DNA of 37,337 bases, from positions 92,965 through 130,301 of the forward strand of contig BMAT01013591.1 of NCBI GenBank assembly GCA_019649035.1. The letters are read 5' to 3'. The notes beneath the pieces were generated by a model, which saw only the letters and a list, made by a program, of their open reading frames with translations, was not told where the DNA came from and did not search any database. Source of the stretch: Elysia marginata. Lineage: Eukaryota > Mollusca > Gastropoda > Plakobranchidae. Positions 11,410 through 21,352 of the stretch are shown here, one piece after another; within the stretch, counting starts at the first letter, position 1, and each line of letters begins with the position of its first letter. Position numbers and translations under genes: made by a program.

Positions 11410-14400
11410 TTTTACACTTCCACGCGGACGCATTTTCTCTCCGCTTGAAAACAGAAAGCTATTCAGATAAGGAAAAACATATATACAAGAAAAAAAAAGT
11501 TCAGAAAATTGTACATGTACATTTTACGTTGCATAATGATTATGTATAGAAGTGTACTTTTCCGGCTTTGAACTTATCAAAATTTGTGAAAAAAGGAAAA
11601 AGATTTTTACTTTTTTAAACAAAATGAAATGTATGACGGCTATGATTTTCTCTTTCGGGGTGTATTCCACAGCTGTACCAGGCATCGTGAAAGAAGTGGT
11701 GGTGGGGGCAGCACAGTGGCTACACAAACACTCTACCAGTGGACACTATGAGCCGTGGAATGCTTTCTTCTCTGGTTCAATGAAAGGATTCACTGTTAGT
11801 TGAAACGATTTCATACATGTATTTACACTTTGGATAAAGTAATGCGGTCGGTACCACCACTACTCCCAAAGCAATTTTTCTTTTACTAAAAAATGAAGTC
11901 ATAAATGATCTGAAACACAAACGTATTGTTTTGATTTTTTGAATTTTAAAAAGACAGGAATGTGAAAAATGTTCAAAATATTTTAATGTATGACCAATGA
12001 TATTATATGCACTCGTACATGTATGTCACACGTCATGTTCAGGCTGCCTAAAAGTTACACATTCTTGACTGACGATTTATTAAATAGGGCTAAGGTGAAC
12101 TAATTTGGTCTGTGTCCATTTATAAATAGTTTGTTATTATCGTAAGCTGCTAAACTGTGCGGCGGGTCCCAGTTTGGAGGCAAGATTTCATCACCTATTA
12201 CACATTATGAAGAATAAGTATGAAACGAAAGAAATGATTACAAAAGGCTTAAAGGCAGTTTACGTTGTGGTTGAATTATTACGTTGACATGTAACTAAAG
12301 TAAAAAGACTGAAAAAGAAAATAGTTTCATTAATAAAGAAGAATGAGTTTGATTACTTTTTGAAGACCCAACTTTAGAATTGAACAAAGGTAATTTTAGT
12401 TTTAAGTACCAAAGGTCTGGTGGGCCTACTGTTAGACTGATACATTCTTAGTACTGCAGCCACACGTCTTAAGCTCGTACTTTTTTGGCTTGATCAGAAC
12501 CCTTAAGTTTTAGGGGGTGGGTAGCAAGTAGCATGCTTTGCATGTAGGCCTAACACAAACAACCAGCATCGCTTTTCTGCTTTCAAACAGGGTCGTTTTC
12601 CTAGGTTTTTTTTTTAGAGTAAGACACGATTTTCGTTTCTTTTGCTGTACTCAAACGTTTCTATGTGGCTGGGAACTCACCAGACGCTGCCCACCCTGTA
12701 TCCTGCGAACCTGTTTGAGATGATGAACGGCACTGTCCTCCCTAGCAACATGACCCACCACATGATGTATGGGAACATCATCGCAGCTCAGGGACACATT
12801 CCTCCCGCTGAGTACAACAAGATGCTTCAGGTAGGCTGAGAGAGAGAGTGATAAGGAAAGAGAGAGATGGGAAGAGAGCGATAGATAGAGAGAGAGAGAG
12901 AAAGAGAGAGCGAGAGATAAGGACAGAGAGAAAGACAGAAACAGAGTAAGAGAGAAGGAAAGAGAGAAAGATAGAGAGAGAAGGAAAGAGAGAAAAAGGG
13001 AGAGAGAGAGAGAGAAAGCGAAGGAAAGAGAAGAGGGAGGAATTTGTAACGTTCATATTTTCACTTGACGAAATATTAGCAGTTTGAAATTAGTTCAATT
13101 TACTACATACGAGGGTGAGCCAAAAAGTAATGCCTTTTTGTGGGCTGTGGGGAAACGTTTAGTTGAAAATACATCAAAATGCATGAAAATTGAGCTTATC
13201 TTATGGTGTATAAATTTCGATTTCTCAACATAGTCACCGCCTCTCTCCAAAACGACATTCCATCGCTTTACAAGGGCACGTATTGCAGCCTCGTAAAATT
13301 GTATTGGTTGCTCTTTCAGCCACGTCTTGACTAAAATTTTCACTTCTTCATCATTCTCATGGTGTTTGCCTCCCAAAGCTTGTTTCATAGGGAGAAAAGG
13401 GAGGGAGCCAAATCAGGCGAGTACGATGGATGTGGTAGAGTAGTCCATCAAACGAGGCGATTGTCTCCCTTGTTCTGATGCTTGTATGGGTTTGAGCATT
13501 GTCGTGCACTAAGAGGACATTTTTAATGTCCATGTCAGGTCTCACTCGGAGTATCCTAGCCCGAAGTCTTTTAAGAGTGTCAATATAAGAGTCAGAGTTG
13601 ACTGTTTCTCCTCTTGACAAGAAATCAGCAAAAATGACCCCCTGGGTGTCAAAAAGGCAGTTGCCATGATTTTTCCATGGACTTTACTGACATGAACTTT
13701 TTCGGCTTACAGTTTCCTGCACTTTGACGGTGCCGTTAACGTCATAAATACGCTTCACCCGCCTGCAAACATTGCTGTAATCTAAAGGGTCATCCTCAAA
13801 TAAGTTAAAAACATTTTCAATCGTTTGTGTATGTTAACGGATGTTTCTCCTTCACAAACCAGGAATTCAATCACTGCTCTTTGTTTTAAACAAATGTCCA
13901 TGGGGGCAGCTATTTTGATCAATGTCCGGAGAAACATGGCATAAAATAAAATGAAACAAATAATACCAGTGTTTAGCTATTATGTTAAGCTACAACTGTG
14001 CAAATTTTGGAAGATTTCAACAAAAAAAAACATTAGGAGCCAGAGCAAAAAAGGCATTACTTTTTGACTCACCTTCGTACAACTACATTGTCGTGTAATG
14101 ATAAGGGCATTTTGGTGATTGCAGAAGGGAAAGAGGAGGCTAACGAGTTACGCAAGTGCGAGGGGTTAAGGGAGCAAACAGGCAGACAAGCGGAAGTTGA
14201 TGGTAGGGTGTAGAAGTGGAACCGACAAAGAAGAAATGGCCAGTAACAAAGAATAAAACTAACTACATGTATATATGTACATGTACAGTATGCAGCCTGA
14301 TGATCGGTAAAGAAAAAAAATAGCATAGGCTGCATATAATCTGTTTAGTACTAGGCCATTTGAAATAGAGCATATTAAATATTTTGGTGTTCTATACTTA

Positions 14401-15217
14401 GATGCTGGTAACAAATCCTTTAAGTCCTTCCCTATTATTCAATTAAATGAAAAGTCTCATAATGGGGTTTAGAGTGAGTAGCGCTACATAGCATGCTTTT
14501 GCCACGCTGCCGCACATTTTGAATGCTGACTCCCTTGAGAGTGTGACGAGGACGGAGGTTTTCTTGTGGGTGGGATAACGTTAAACCACTTCCCTTACTT
14601 TTCACACCCCATCCGGAGCCCGATGTAAGCTGAATATGCCGCAAGACATAAAGAAAAACCTGTCAATCTTAAATCACACTTTTTTTTAGCTCTGATTTGA
14701 TGGTTACTCGTAGTTTGAGCCATTTCTAGAAATTTGTTGCAGTCTACTTTTGTGTTGTAGTAATTGATGATTTTTTACTTATCAGTTTCAGTGACTTATC
14801 AAGTTTTACTAGAACAATGAGTTAGTTCATAGTGTTTGCTTACATGTGCAGATTCTGGGAAAGTATATTAAGAAAATTATTAAACTCTATTGTAAACATT
14901 TATACACCTCTAGGTATGTATATACACATGTAAACATTTTGCAGAAAACTTAAGTAAGGGTGACAAAGGGAGGCAACCAATCTTTAACTTTAATGTACAG
15001 TGCATGTAGCACATCTATAACATTTACAACAGTTGAAAATACAATACGTTTGTTATTTCTGTTTCCATCACAGCTGAAGCATTATGACCGCCTTGCCCCT
15101 CGAGTCTTCAACGGTTACAACACAGTAGATGGCTTTTTTCCTCTGTGGTCATCGGTTCCATACGCCTACTCTACCACTATGCTTGCCTTGTCAAGATTTA
15201 ATCAGATACAAGCTTGA
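3364..15217 (+). CDS. Secreted 660-residue glycoprotein, alpha/alpha-toroid-like, 13 coding exons
   Basis: Coding exons: 3364-3501, 4316-4555, 5102-5218, 6386-6495, 7554-7702, 8485-8633, 9096-9263, 9695-9868, 10487-10639, 11182-11287, 11673-11794, 12618-12830, 15074-15217. All introns are GT-AG, and the exons join in phase over 1983 nt to a TGA stop. The start is the first ATG after a strong acceptor; residues 1-17 are a hydrophobic signal peptide. The mature chain has eight N-glycosylation sequons (N177, 248, 362, 374, 426, 555, 579, 586) and almost no cysteine (C18 near cleavage, C330), so it is probably exported. Motifs of the type D-x(1-3)-T-x(3)-[NAG] recur near residues 91-107, 214-231, 324-338, 470-484 and 643-655, as in alpha/alpha-toroid folds. 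PDFDDT at 213-218 matches the acid motif of class II terpene cyclases, but no QW motif is seen. The family is not recognised; enzyme activity is unproven. Confidence 0.85.
5243..5392 (-). repeat. 5'-truncated SINE copy in intron 3
   Basis: A run of TTGG repeats is followed by a segment closely matching 26505-26640, including a perfectly shared core of about 31 bases (5313-5343, beginning AAGCGTGCTGCCACACTG). The tRNA-like head found in the second copy is missing here, so this copy is truncated. Orientation is minus, opposite to the host gene. It starts only about 25 bases after the donor of exon 3. Confidence 0.8.
5393..6385 (+). other. Remainder of intron 3
   Basis: AT-rich intron sequence. 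A short GT run near 5750 and a TACATGTA palindrome at 6334 are the only features noticed. Confidence 0.5.
6496..8484 (+). other. Introns 4 and 5 of the secreted-protein gene
   Basis: Intron 4 (6496-7553) and intron 5 (7703-8484) flank exon 5. Both are AT-rich and show no nested gene or recognised element. TACATGTA palindromes occur at 6795 and 7465. Confidence 0.5.
7554..7702 (+). other. Exon 5 of the secreted protein, carrying the DxDDT motif
   Basis: This exon (residues 202-251) encodes PPDFDDT, with D214, D216, D217 and T218 at 7588-7602, followed by a helix-like run V-N-I-G-L-G-S-L-I. In squalene-hopene cyclases and copalyl diphosphate synthases a P-D-x-D-D-T motif supplies the catalytic acid. 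The resemblance is seen directly; shared function is only inferred. Confidence 0.6.
8634..11181 (+). other. Introns 6 to 9 of the secreted-protein gene
   Basis: Introns lie at 8634-9095, 9264-9694, 9869-10486 and 10640-11181. Intron 7 holds a long CT microsatellite. A CA-rich tract lies at about 10370-10406, and GTT/GCT trinucleotide repeats at about 10837-10873. No nested gene was found. Confidence 0.55.
9373..9500. repeat. CT microsatellite in intron 7
   Basis: An almost pure CT dinucleotide array degrades rightwards into CTTT, CCTC and ATCT variants. It explains an apparent Ser/Leu-rich open frame at this place, which is not a gene. Confidence 0.95.
11324..11407. repeat. CT microsatellite in intron 10
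   Basis: CT dinucleotide array with two TTT interruptions, about 37 bases after the donor that ends exon 10 (11287). Confidence 0.95.
11795..12617 (+). other. Intron 11 of the secreted-protein gene
   Basis: AT-rich intron ending in a run of ten T and an AG acceptor at 12616-12617. TACATGTA palindromes occur at 11814 and 12016. No other element was recognised. Confidence 0.5.
12838..13036. repeat. Degenerate GA microsatellite at the donor of exon 12
   Basis: A purine-only tract of GA repeats with AAG and GGA variants begins about seven bases after the GT donor at 12831 and runs for roughly 200 bases. Reading frames through it are artefacts. Confidence 0.9.
13095..13930 (-). pseudogene. Broken mariner transposase
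   Basis: Reading minus from about 13905, an initial stretch MDICLKQRAVIEFLVCEG shifts frame after some 30 codons. The middle part (13357-13620) keeps VHDNAQTHT, the second aspartate region. The tail (13095-13388) is in another frame. At least three frame breaks and one internal loss mean that no functional protein can be made. Length and motif order match mariner transposases of about 340 residues. Confidence 0.9.
13110..14077 (-). mobile_element. Mariner-like DNA transposon, both ends present, transposase inactivated
   Basis: Near-identical inverted ends of about 30 bases (CGAGGGTGAGCCAAAAAGTA at the left, CGAAGGTGAGTCAAAAAGTA at the right) are flanked on both sides by TA, the target duplication of Tc1/mariner elements. 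The element is 968 bp and lies in intron 12 of the secreted-protein gene in opposite orientation. Between the ends, the minus strand encodes pieces of a mariner transposase: an N-terminal HTH-type stretch (QRAVIEFLV), the second catalytic region (LLVHDNAQTHT) and a C-terminal tail (MKQALGG onward). The pieces are in different frames, and the segment expected to hold the third catalytic aspartate is deleted. Confidence 0.92.
14457..14643. repeat. Possible dispersed repeat in intron 12
   Basis: This segment is distinctly richer in G, C and CpG than the intron around it, and its open frame is not protein-like. The contrast suggests an inserted repeat, but no termini or second copy were found in the window. 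Confidence 0.3.
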
Positions 15218-15305
15218 TGGAAGCCATGAGACAAAGCGGGCGTCATTTCACGTTCATTTCAGTGGTCTGATTTACACAGACCAGACTGTACAAAAAGAAA
15301 CTCAA

Positions 15306-15509
15306 AATAAAATAATGTATAGTAATTAGACTCTTGACAGGAAATTTTGAATGCTCATCAAAACTGGAGGGCAGCATGCCAAGTCACTGAGAATAGGTTC
15401 ATTAAGTTTGGTTTAGTTTTAGAATTGATTATTGCCATGATTGTTGGTTTATCAGCCAGTTTTGTTTTTGTGTTGAAGTTTAAGAAAATTACCCAAAAAT
15501 TACAATAAA
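15306..15509 (+). terminator. Polyadenylation signals of the secreted-protein gene
   Basis: AATAAA occurs at 15306-15311 and again at 15504-15509. The second is followed at once by a GT-rich stretch (TTGTGTTGTTTGTGT), the usual downstream element, so cleavage near 15515-15530 is likely. That gives a 3' UTR of about 300 bases. Confidence 0.65.
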
Positions 15510-15839
15510 CTTGTGTTGTTTGTGTCCTTAATGCTTAATGTTTGTCTTTTCTAACAGTACACAGTCATTATCTATCGCTGCAAAAAAAAATTGCTTTAAA
15601 CAGTGATTTTTAGAAGAACAGTACCCCAAAGACGGGAAAAATTTGTAAAGTAACGGCAACCGGAAATTATGGTAATCAAAGAGTTAAAAGACAAACGGAA
15701 CAGATCTAGGCAGAGAGAAGTTATCAGACGGTTTCCCTCTTTGAATGGGAGCAAGGAGGCCTGTAGAGCTGATAGAATGGACTCGTGATAGAGAGAAATG
15801 GATGACTATGATTGCGGACGCCGTCCGTCGTGGCCCTTG

Positions 15840-16112
15840 ATGGTGATGGCATTACAATAAAAGGTAAAGGTAGTCCCATACTCGACATGAGCGTAGGAGA
15901 ACAAGGNNNNNNNNNNNNNNNNNNNNNNNNNNNNNNNNNNNNNNNNNNNNNNNNNNNNNNNNNNNNNNNNNNNNNNNNNNNNNNNNNNNNNNNNNNNNNN
16001 NNNNNNNNNNNNNNNNNNNNNNNNNNNNNNNNNNNNNNNNNNNNNNNNNNNNNNNNNNNNNNNCTCAGATAGCGGTCAACCGCCCTACCGATTGCGCCAC
16101 TGCTCACCCGGC
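15840..16112 (-). repeat. tRNA-derived SINE interrupted by an assembly gap
   Basis: On the minus strand the head reads GGTGAGCAGTGGCGCAATCG and onward. It contains a tRNA-like A box (TGGCGCAATCGG, 16088-16099), and its middle falls in the gap at 15907-16063. Left of the gap, 15840-15906 holds a tail containing AAAGGTAAAGGTAG on the plus strand. The element joins both sides of the gap, so the gap probably comes from repeat collapse. The B box would lie in the missing sequence. Confidence 0.65.
15907..16063. other. Assembly gap of 157 N
   Basis: All bases are N. Nothing can be said about the content beyond its position inside a probable SINE. Confidence 1.
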
Positions 16113-16690
16113 ATTACAATGACAGGGCTTAAAAACTGGAAAAGTTTAAAATGGAAATATGGTATTTCATATCTGAATGAAAAGGCTGTATAAATGCAGG
16201 TCTAATTTCAGCATCAATAATTTAAAACTCATTTCATCAAATCAAGTTATTATTCTAACTATTCTTGACTTAAATTTGTATGCTTATTGATGCTCACAGC
16301 GGCATTTGGCGATTATCTTGAGTTGTGTTGGGTGGGAGAGTGTTTGCGCACTCTTGAACCGAAATTTGGTATTGGTAACATGTTTTTTTTCATATCTGAA
16401 TGAAAAGGCTGTGCTTTTTTTTTCATTTGCAAAATGTGTATTAGTCTCCAAACCTTTTGAGAGGCTTTTTATGCCATGCCATGAGAGAGCTACAACAGAT
16501 CGACAAACATATTTATTACATCTGAGAGTTAATGATCCATGAGCATTTCTTAAAGGAAATGCAAGCCAACAGCAATACAATGTACATCCGATTTTGTGCA
16601 GCACGGACAACTAAGTTTATGACACCTGCTCTCTACCTATACAAATATGATTTTACTTAAAGAGAAAATTTTGAAAGATTGAAGAGTATA
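16113..16690. repeat. Short dispersed repeats between the two genes
   Basis: A 21-base string starting ATATCTGAATGAAAAGGCTG occurs at about 16169 and 16390. The 57 bases at 16218-16274 recur with a few changes at 19755-19811. The bases around 16278-16310 resemble 22799-22832, sharing CACAGCGGCATTTG. These look like pieces of one old repeat family. No coding sequence is seen. Confidence 0.55.
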
Positions 16691-17941
16691 CAGTGGAATC
16701 CGTTTAAGATAAACTGCTTATGGCCTAAACAAAAAGTTCATTTTATCCGTTTGCGAAAAAAACGAGTAAAATATTTAGGGGGATAACTACTTTTCGGAAA
16801 ATTTTAATGGTATACCCCCTTGTTTCAAAAACTAATCAAACGGACCTTTGCCTTAATCGTTTACTTGTACAGGTAGTTGATAAAAATTTTTTTTTCACAG
16901 TTGACACAGTTTTCACACTTATCTCATTCACACTCACTTGTCACGGTATGTGTAATTATTTAAATTGATGGGAAAGGTGTGACTATGAGTATGACACAAA
17001 TGGCCATTACATCATAGCCTGAGTCTGTTTAATTTAAACAAGGAGAACACTGCCTCATCCACTTCACTATCCTCTCCAGTTCTCATCTTTTTTTCCTATC
17101 AGGTTGATACTGCGAGGACGAGCATGCTTCTTCAATAGCTTGTCTGTTTTTTACCAATACAGAAATTGTTCTCTTGAAGATGCCATACTTCTGAGCCATT
17201 TCAGCTTGTTTTAAATTCTTATCAATGTCTTTAAGAATTTGGGATTTTGCAGTTTTGTCGCTAAAGACAGTGCTTTCTTCTTGTGGCTAGCCATTTTAAA
17301 GTTCTTGATTACTGCATCTGTGAGAGATCGATGCAAGCTTGTTAGGGCCTTATCATAAAAGGACGTCTGCACTTGTCAGCAGCGCATATAGAACTGGACA
17401 GCACTGCTCAACAGCAAACACACACACAAACACACCAACACCATGAGAAAGAGAGAAATGCACAAAGGTGCGACACACTCATAGTTATATAATGCAGTTT
17501 AACAAAGAGAAGGCACAGGTCCAGATTACGCTCGACTTATAAAATTGCATGTACAGTTTTAGGATCTAGATCTAAGCCCCTAAGCTCCTAGTAATACCAG
17601 CAATGCGCACGCCTGTGTAGGACCAAGGGAGAGGGCGTGTGAGCCCCACCTTCTCATTGCCCCCGCTTGCCTCTCCTTTCCTTATGCCGTGTTTTCGATT
17701 AGAACTTGTACTTGTAGCCAACACTAGATCTATCTTTTGTGGCTTTGCTCTTGTTCATTTTCTATTTTCTATTCAACAAATGATTGCATTATTGGGCTAA
17801 ACTCTTTGTGTTTATACAAACTTTATATAAACCGGACACAAACTAGTAGTGATAAAGAAGGAAAAAATTGGTTCTCAAAGAAAAGTTAATATTAACCAAT
17901 AGTTTACTTTAAGCCGAGTTTATTTTAAGCGGATTCCACTG
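16691..17941 (-). mobile_element. Decayed Tigger/pogo-type DNA transposon
   Basis: Inverted ends (CAGTGGAATCCGTTTAAG at the left; CAGTGGAATCCGCTTAAA when the right end is read inwards) are each flanked by TA. The CAGTGGAA start is typical of Tigger/pogo elements. On the minus strand from about 17300 an ATG opens MASHKKKALSL. After one frame break it continues as KQAEMAQKYGIFKRTISVL, the helix-turn-helix of pogo transposases and CENP-B. The DDE catalytic part is not recognisable in the remaining 1251 bp, so the copy is internally deleted and dead. Confidence 0.85.
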
Positions 17942-20402
17942 TATGAAATTAAATGAACAAGGAACGTATACAGACAAAATTACATAGGTAAAATGTAAAT
18001 AACATAAGAGCCTTAAAGCAACAGGTATTTTATTATTAGCACTCAATGAAAATGCAATAGAGTATACATTAAAGCTTAGCTGCAGATCATAGATTACAAG
18101 ATACAATGTCTGAATATCAGACAAACATGCGGTGTGTTACATCTTTATCGACTCTACTTTATTCCCTTTCATATAATATCAGGGTCTGAAACTTTGTTGT
18201 ACAGTTTTTTTTTACATACATGTCAAAATATTATCGTCTACCAAAATTCCAGGAAAAGCACAGATGTTTTTACCTAGACATGCAAGGAAACCTTAAAGCT
18301 CATAATGACCACGACATTACAATTATCACAACCTTCAATTGACAAAACAATTATCATATTAAAAAATATTATCCAATACATTGGGACTTTAAATATTGGC
18401 TTGTGCTTCTTTTGCTCTGTGCCCAGCTCCTTATTTTGCCTTTGCTGACATAGTATTCCTCCCCATTCAAGGAAAGCCCTATTTGATCTTCACAAATTGT
18501 ACACATTGAAAAATGCAAGTGCTAAATTTTATTGTTACAACAACAGAAAAAAATACAATATTTTGATCTGTTTTAAGATTTTATACAGTATTGCATTACA
18601 TTATTTACAAATGTGAACATTAAATATTATAAAAGCATTTTTTTTCTATTGCACAGAAGCATCAATGCCTTTTTTTACAAGAATATAATACTGCTGATCA
18701 GATCTGCTTGTAACATGTATACACTGCAGAATAGTGATGCATAAACACATAATAAGCATAATTTTATACAGTTAACAAGCTAGGGTATACATAGAATACA
18801 AGAATTGAAAGTAAGCCTAAATTTTTATAATAAAGAGGAATGTAAAAATCAAGCTTGTAAATGCCAGTCAATGAAATTTGTGAATAAAACAAACAAACAT
18901 AGAAGAGTTTCAGGTGTAAAGCTTTAAAAATAGTATTTTAGAATAGAAAAACTCATCTGTAAAACTTTGTGTCTTTATGTAAACCATGTTTTGTACTAAG
19001 CCTTAATTTCATTTGGCAATGTGATAAAAACATATGTCTCAAACTCATGCACCTCATAACTAACAACTTGCATTGCTTTAAAAATATAAATAATGCCAAC
19101 TTGCGTGAAGGTAAAAAGCTATTCCGCTATGGGTCATTTATTTTTATATGACAATATTGACATAACTCAACCTTTAGATTATCAGCATTCTCTTAAATCA
19201 GAGTCTTAACTCATGTTTCTCCTGGATTAAAGTGTTTGAGATCTTAGGCGTTCATTTTAAAGCATTTAATTTTAAAAGACCTGCCACTCCCTAAAATGAA
19301 GAGTCAGTATGATTGAGCTAAGTAAAAATCAATATTTCAAAAGCCTGTTTGATCATGTATCGATACACACAAACTCTATCATTTTTTTTTATAGTAAAAA
19401 GCACTAGCACCTAAATTTTAGTTAGGCCGTAAGGATTTAAAATGTAAGAAAAAAAGAAACAAAAAGTGTATAACATTTTTAAAAAATCACCATGCTCAGT
19501 GTAATAAAGTAGGCCTACTGTAAAGTATTTTGGTACATGTACTAATAACATAACTTTCAGATTCTCAAAAGCAATGATAGAAATTGGGAAATCAAATTTC
19601 AAATTTGGCTCATTGGACGGTAGTTGCCAAGCAGTAAAAAATCATTATATTGTACTAAAAATAAGCAAACCAGTATTTTTTTAATATCATAGCCAAAAAA
19701 TCTGTGTAATACTTATTTAATCTGTATGAATGGCACGTCTGATTTAAGCTTCCCTAATTTAAAACTCATTTCATCAAATGAAGTTATTCTTTTCATTATT
19801 CTTGACTTAAAGTCAATGTTGATGCATGGGTGTTTCTTTTTGGTTGCATTGTAGTATTAGTTCCAGTTATACTACAAACAATCCAAACCAGGGGGAGGTA
19901 TCATACTAAAACCTGAACAGATCATTGGAATACGAGTGGACGTTGGGTGTTTAGATTTGAGTGTTTTGTCAGTAACAGAACTAAGACAGACCAGAGGGGA
20001 AAAGAGCAGACTCATATATCGAAAAACCTGCCAAAAAATCCTGTATGGTAATATCAGCCCTATTTTTTTCTATACATTTCAAAACATTATACTTTGAATT
20101 TAGGTCCATTCCCAAGCAGTTTGAATAAGAAGGCTGCTTCTTTATTTTTTCTTTACTGTAAATTAAGTTCTCGTGGTATTCAAGGGAAGAATAAAACTGG
20201 TTGTATATATTGTGTTTGTCACGCATGAGCATGTCATTTGCAATATTGCATATTGATCACAACCTATAGAGCACCTTGAAAACAAAAATCTTAATTATTC
20301 AATGGTCTGGAGAGTGCTAAGAGCTTAGGATTTATATGATACATGTATAGCATTCATTTCTGTCTTGAAAAAGAGTTTTTAGACACTGTACTTTTATAGT
20401 TA
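17942..20402 (-). other. Gene-free AT-rich stretch, possibly distal 3' UTR of the PRDM4-like gene
   Basis: No open frame of coding quality is present. Minus-strand AATAAA motifs occur (for example opposite 18152-18157, 18527-18532, 19137-19142 and 20141-20146), so the PRDM4-like transcript could end at several points here. The copy of a dispersed repeat at 19755-19811 and TACATGTA at 19534 and 20340 are the only other features noticed. Confidence 0.4.
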
Positions 20403-20567
20403 CGGTGGAATCCTGACAGAGTCAACACCTCAGGAACAAAAATCTTAGGCAAGAGTTGATTTTAACCATTACAAAAATATGAAGAAATACAAAATGGGAC
20501 TGACTTACAGAGTTGACTTTAAACAAGAGTTTCCCTTAAACGTGTTCACTTTAAGCGGATTCCACTG
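20403..20567. mobile_element. Small Tigger-like MITE
   Basis: The ends CGGTGGAATCC (left) and GGATTCCACTG (right) form imperfect inverted repeats flanked by TA (20401-20402 and 20568-20569). The right end is nearly identical to the right end of the element at 16691-17941 (TTTAAGCGGATTCCACTGTA). At 165 bp with no coding capacity, it is a miniature non-autonomous relative. Confidence 0.85.
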
Positions 20568-21352
20568 TATACTTATTATTGTGTTAAGCTTATAGCATTA
20601 GTCATGGCACATAGAAACTAAATTTGTTTCTCACAGATCTGAAGTGTTCTGTTTAACATTTGTTTTTAGGGGAGAGATAACTGAAAGAAAATGCTTTCCA
20701 CAGTAAAGTCAGTTCACTGTGGAGTTGGCTGATGCATAAATCTGGAAATGGTCCATTTCCTGTTCATGTTTACATTAGTCTTAGCAGTCCAGCACACTTC
20801 TGAACCCTTCCCAGTTGTATCTTCCATTTGACAAAGTAAAACTACAAGTAGGAAAGGCTCTGTCAACCGTCATGAATTTTAAGCACTTTCACTTTGATTT
20901 GCGTAATTAGCACCGGTTGATGCGTAGTTTGCTATGCTGTTGTTATGTAAATGCATCAACCTTTAAAATCGCCGCATTCAACATGATGCCCTATGCACCA
21001 ACCTGCAAAAATCTCCTATTTTAAAAAACAAATAACAGCCTATCTTGGGGCTTATTCCTGGTTTGTTTTTTTTGTTGGCGTGGCTGGATGCAGCAAAGAA
21101 AATCCAATCTTTTGGTATGAAGATTGACTTTCTCACTTCAAACAAAACAATCTATAAAGGTAACAAAATTAAATGTTCCGCATATCCCGCTTTACCCAAG
21201 TCGAGAATATTCTCAATTCAATACTTGTGACTGTCTCTGATTGACGTGAGGCTCTCACTGCTCTAAGACTCTGAGGAACTAACTGCAGCCTCTCAGTTCT
21301 ATTACTTTTGTAACTGCTAAAGCTTTCCATATAAAGAAATAACAACTGTGTG
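20568..21352 (-). other. Proximal 3' UTR of the PRDM4-like gene
   Basis: This sequence directly follows the TAA stop at 21353-21355 on the minus strand. It has no coding frame and no close AATAAA, so the 3' UTR probably runs through it and further left. Confidence 0.5.

Noticed and set aside
14435..14644. Minus-strand frame of 69 codons in a GC-richer patch
   Set aside because: No protein-like motif or splice sites; more likely a dispersed repeat.
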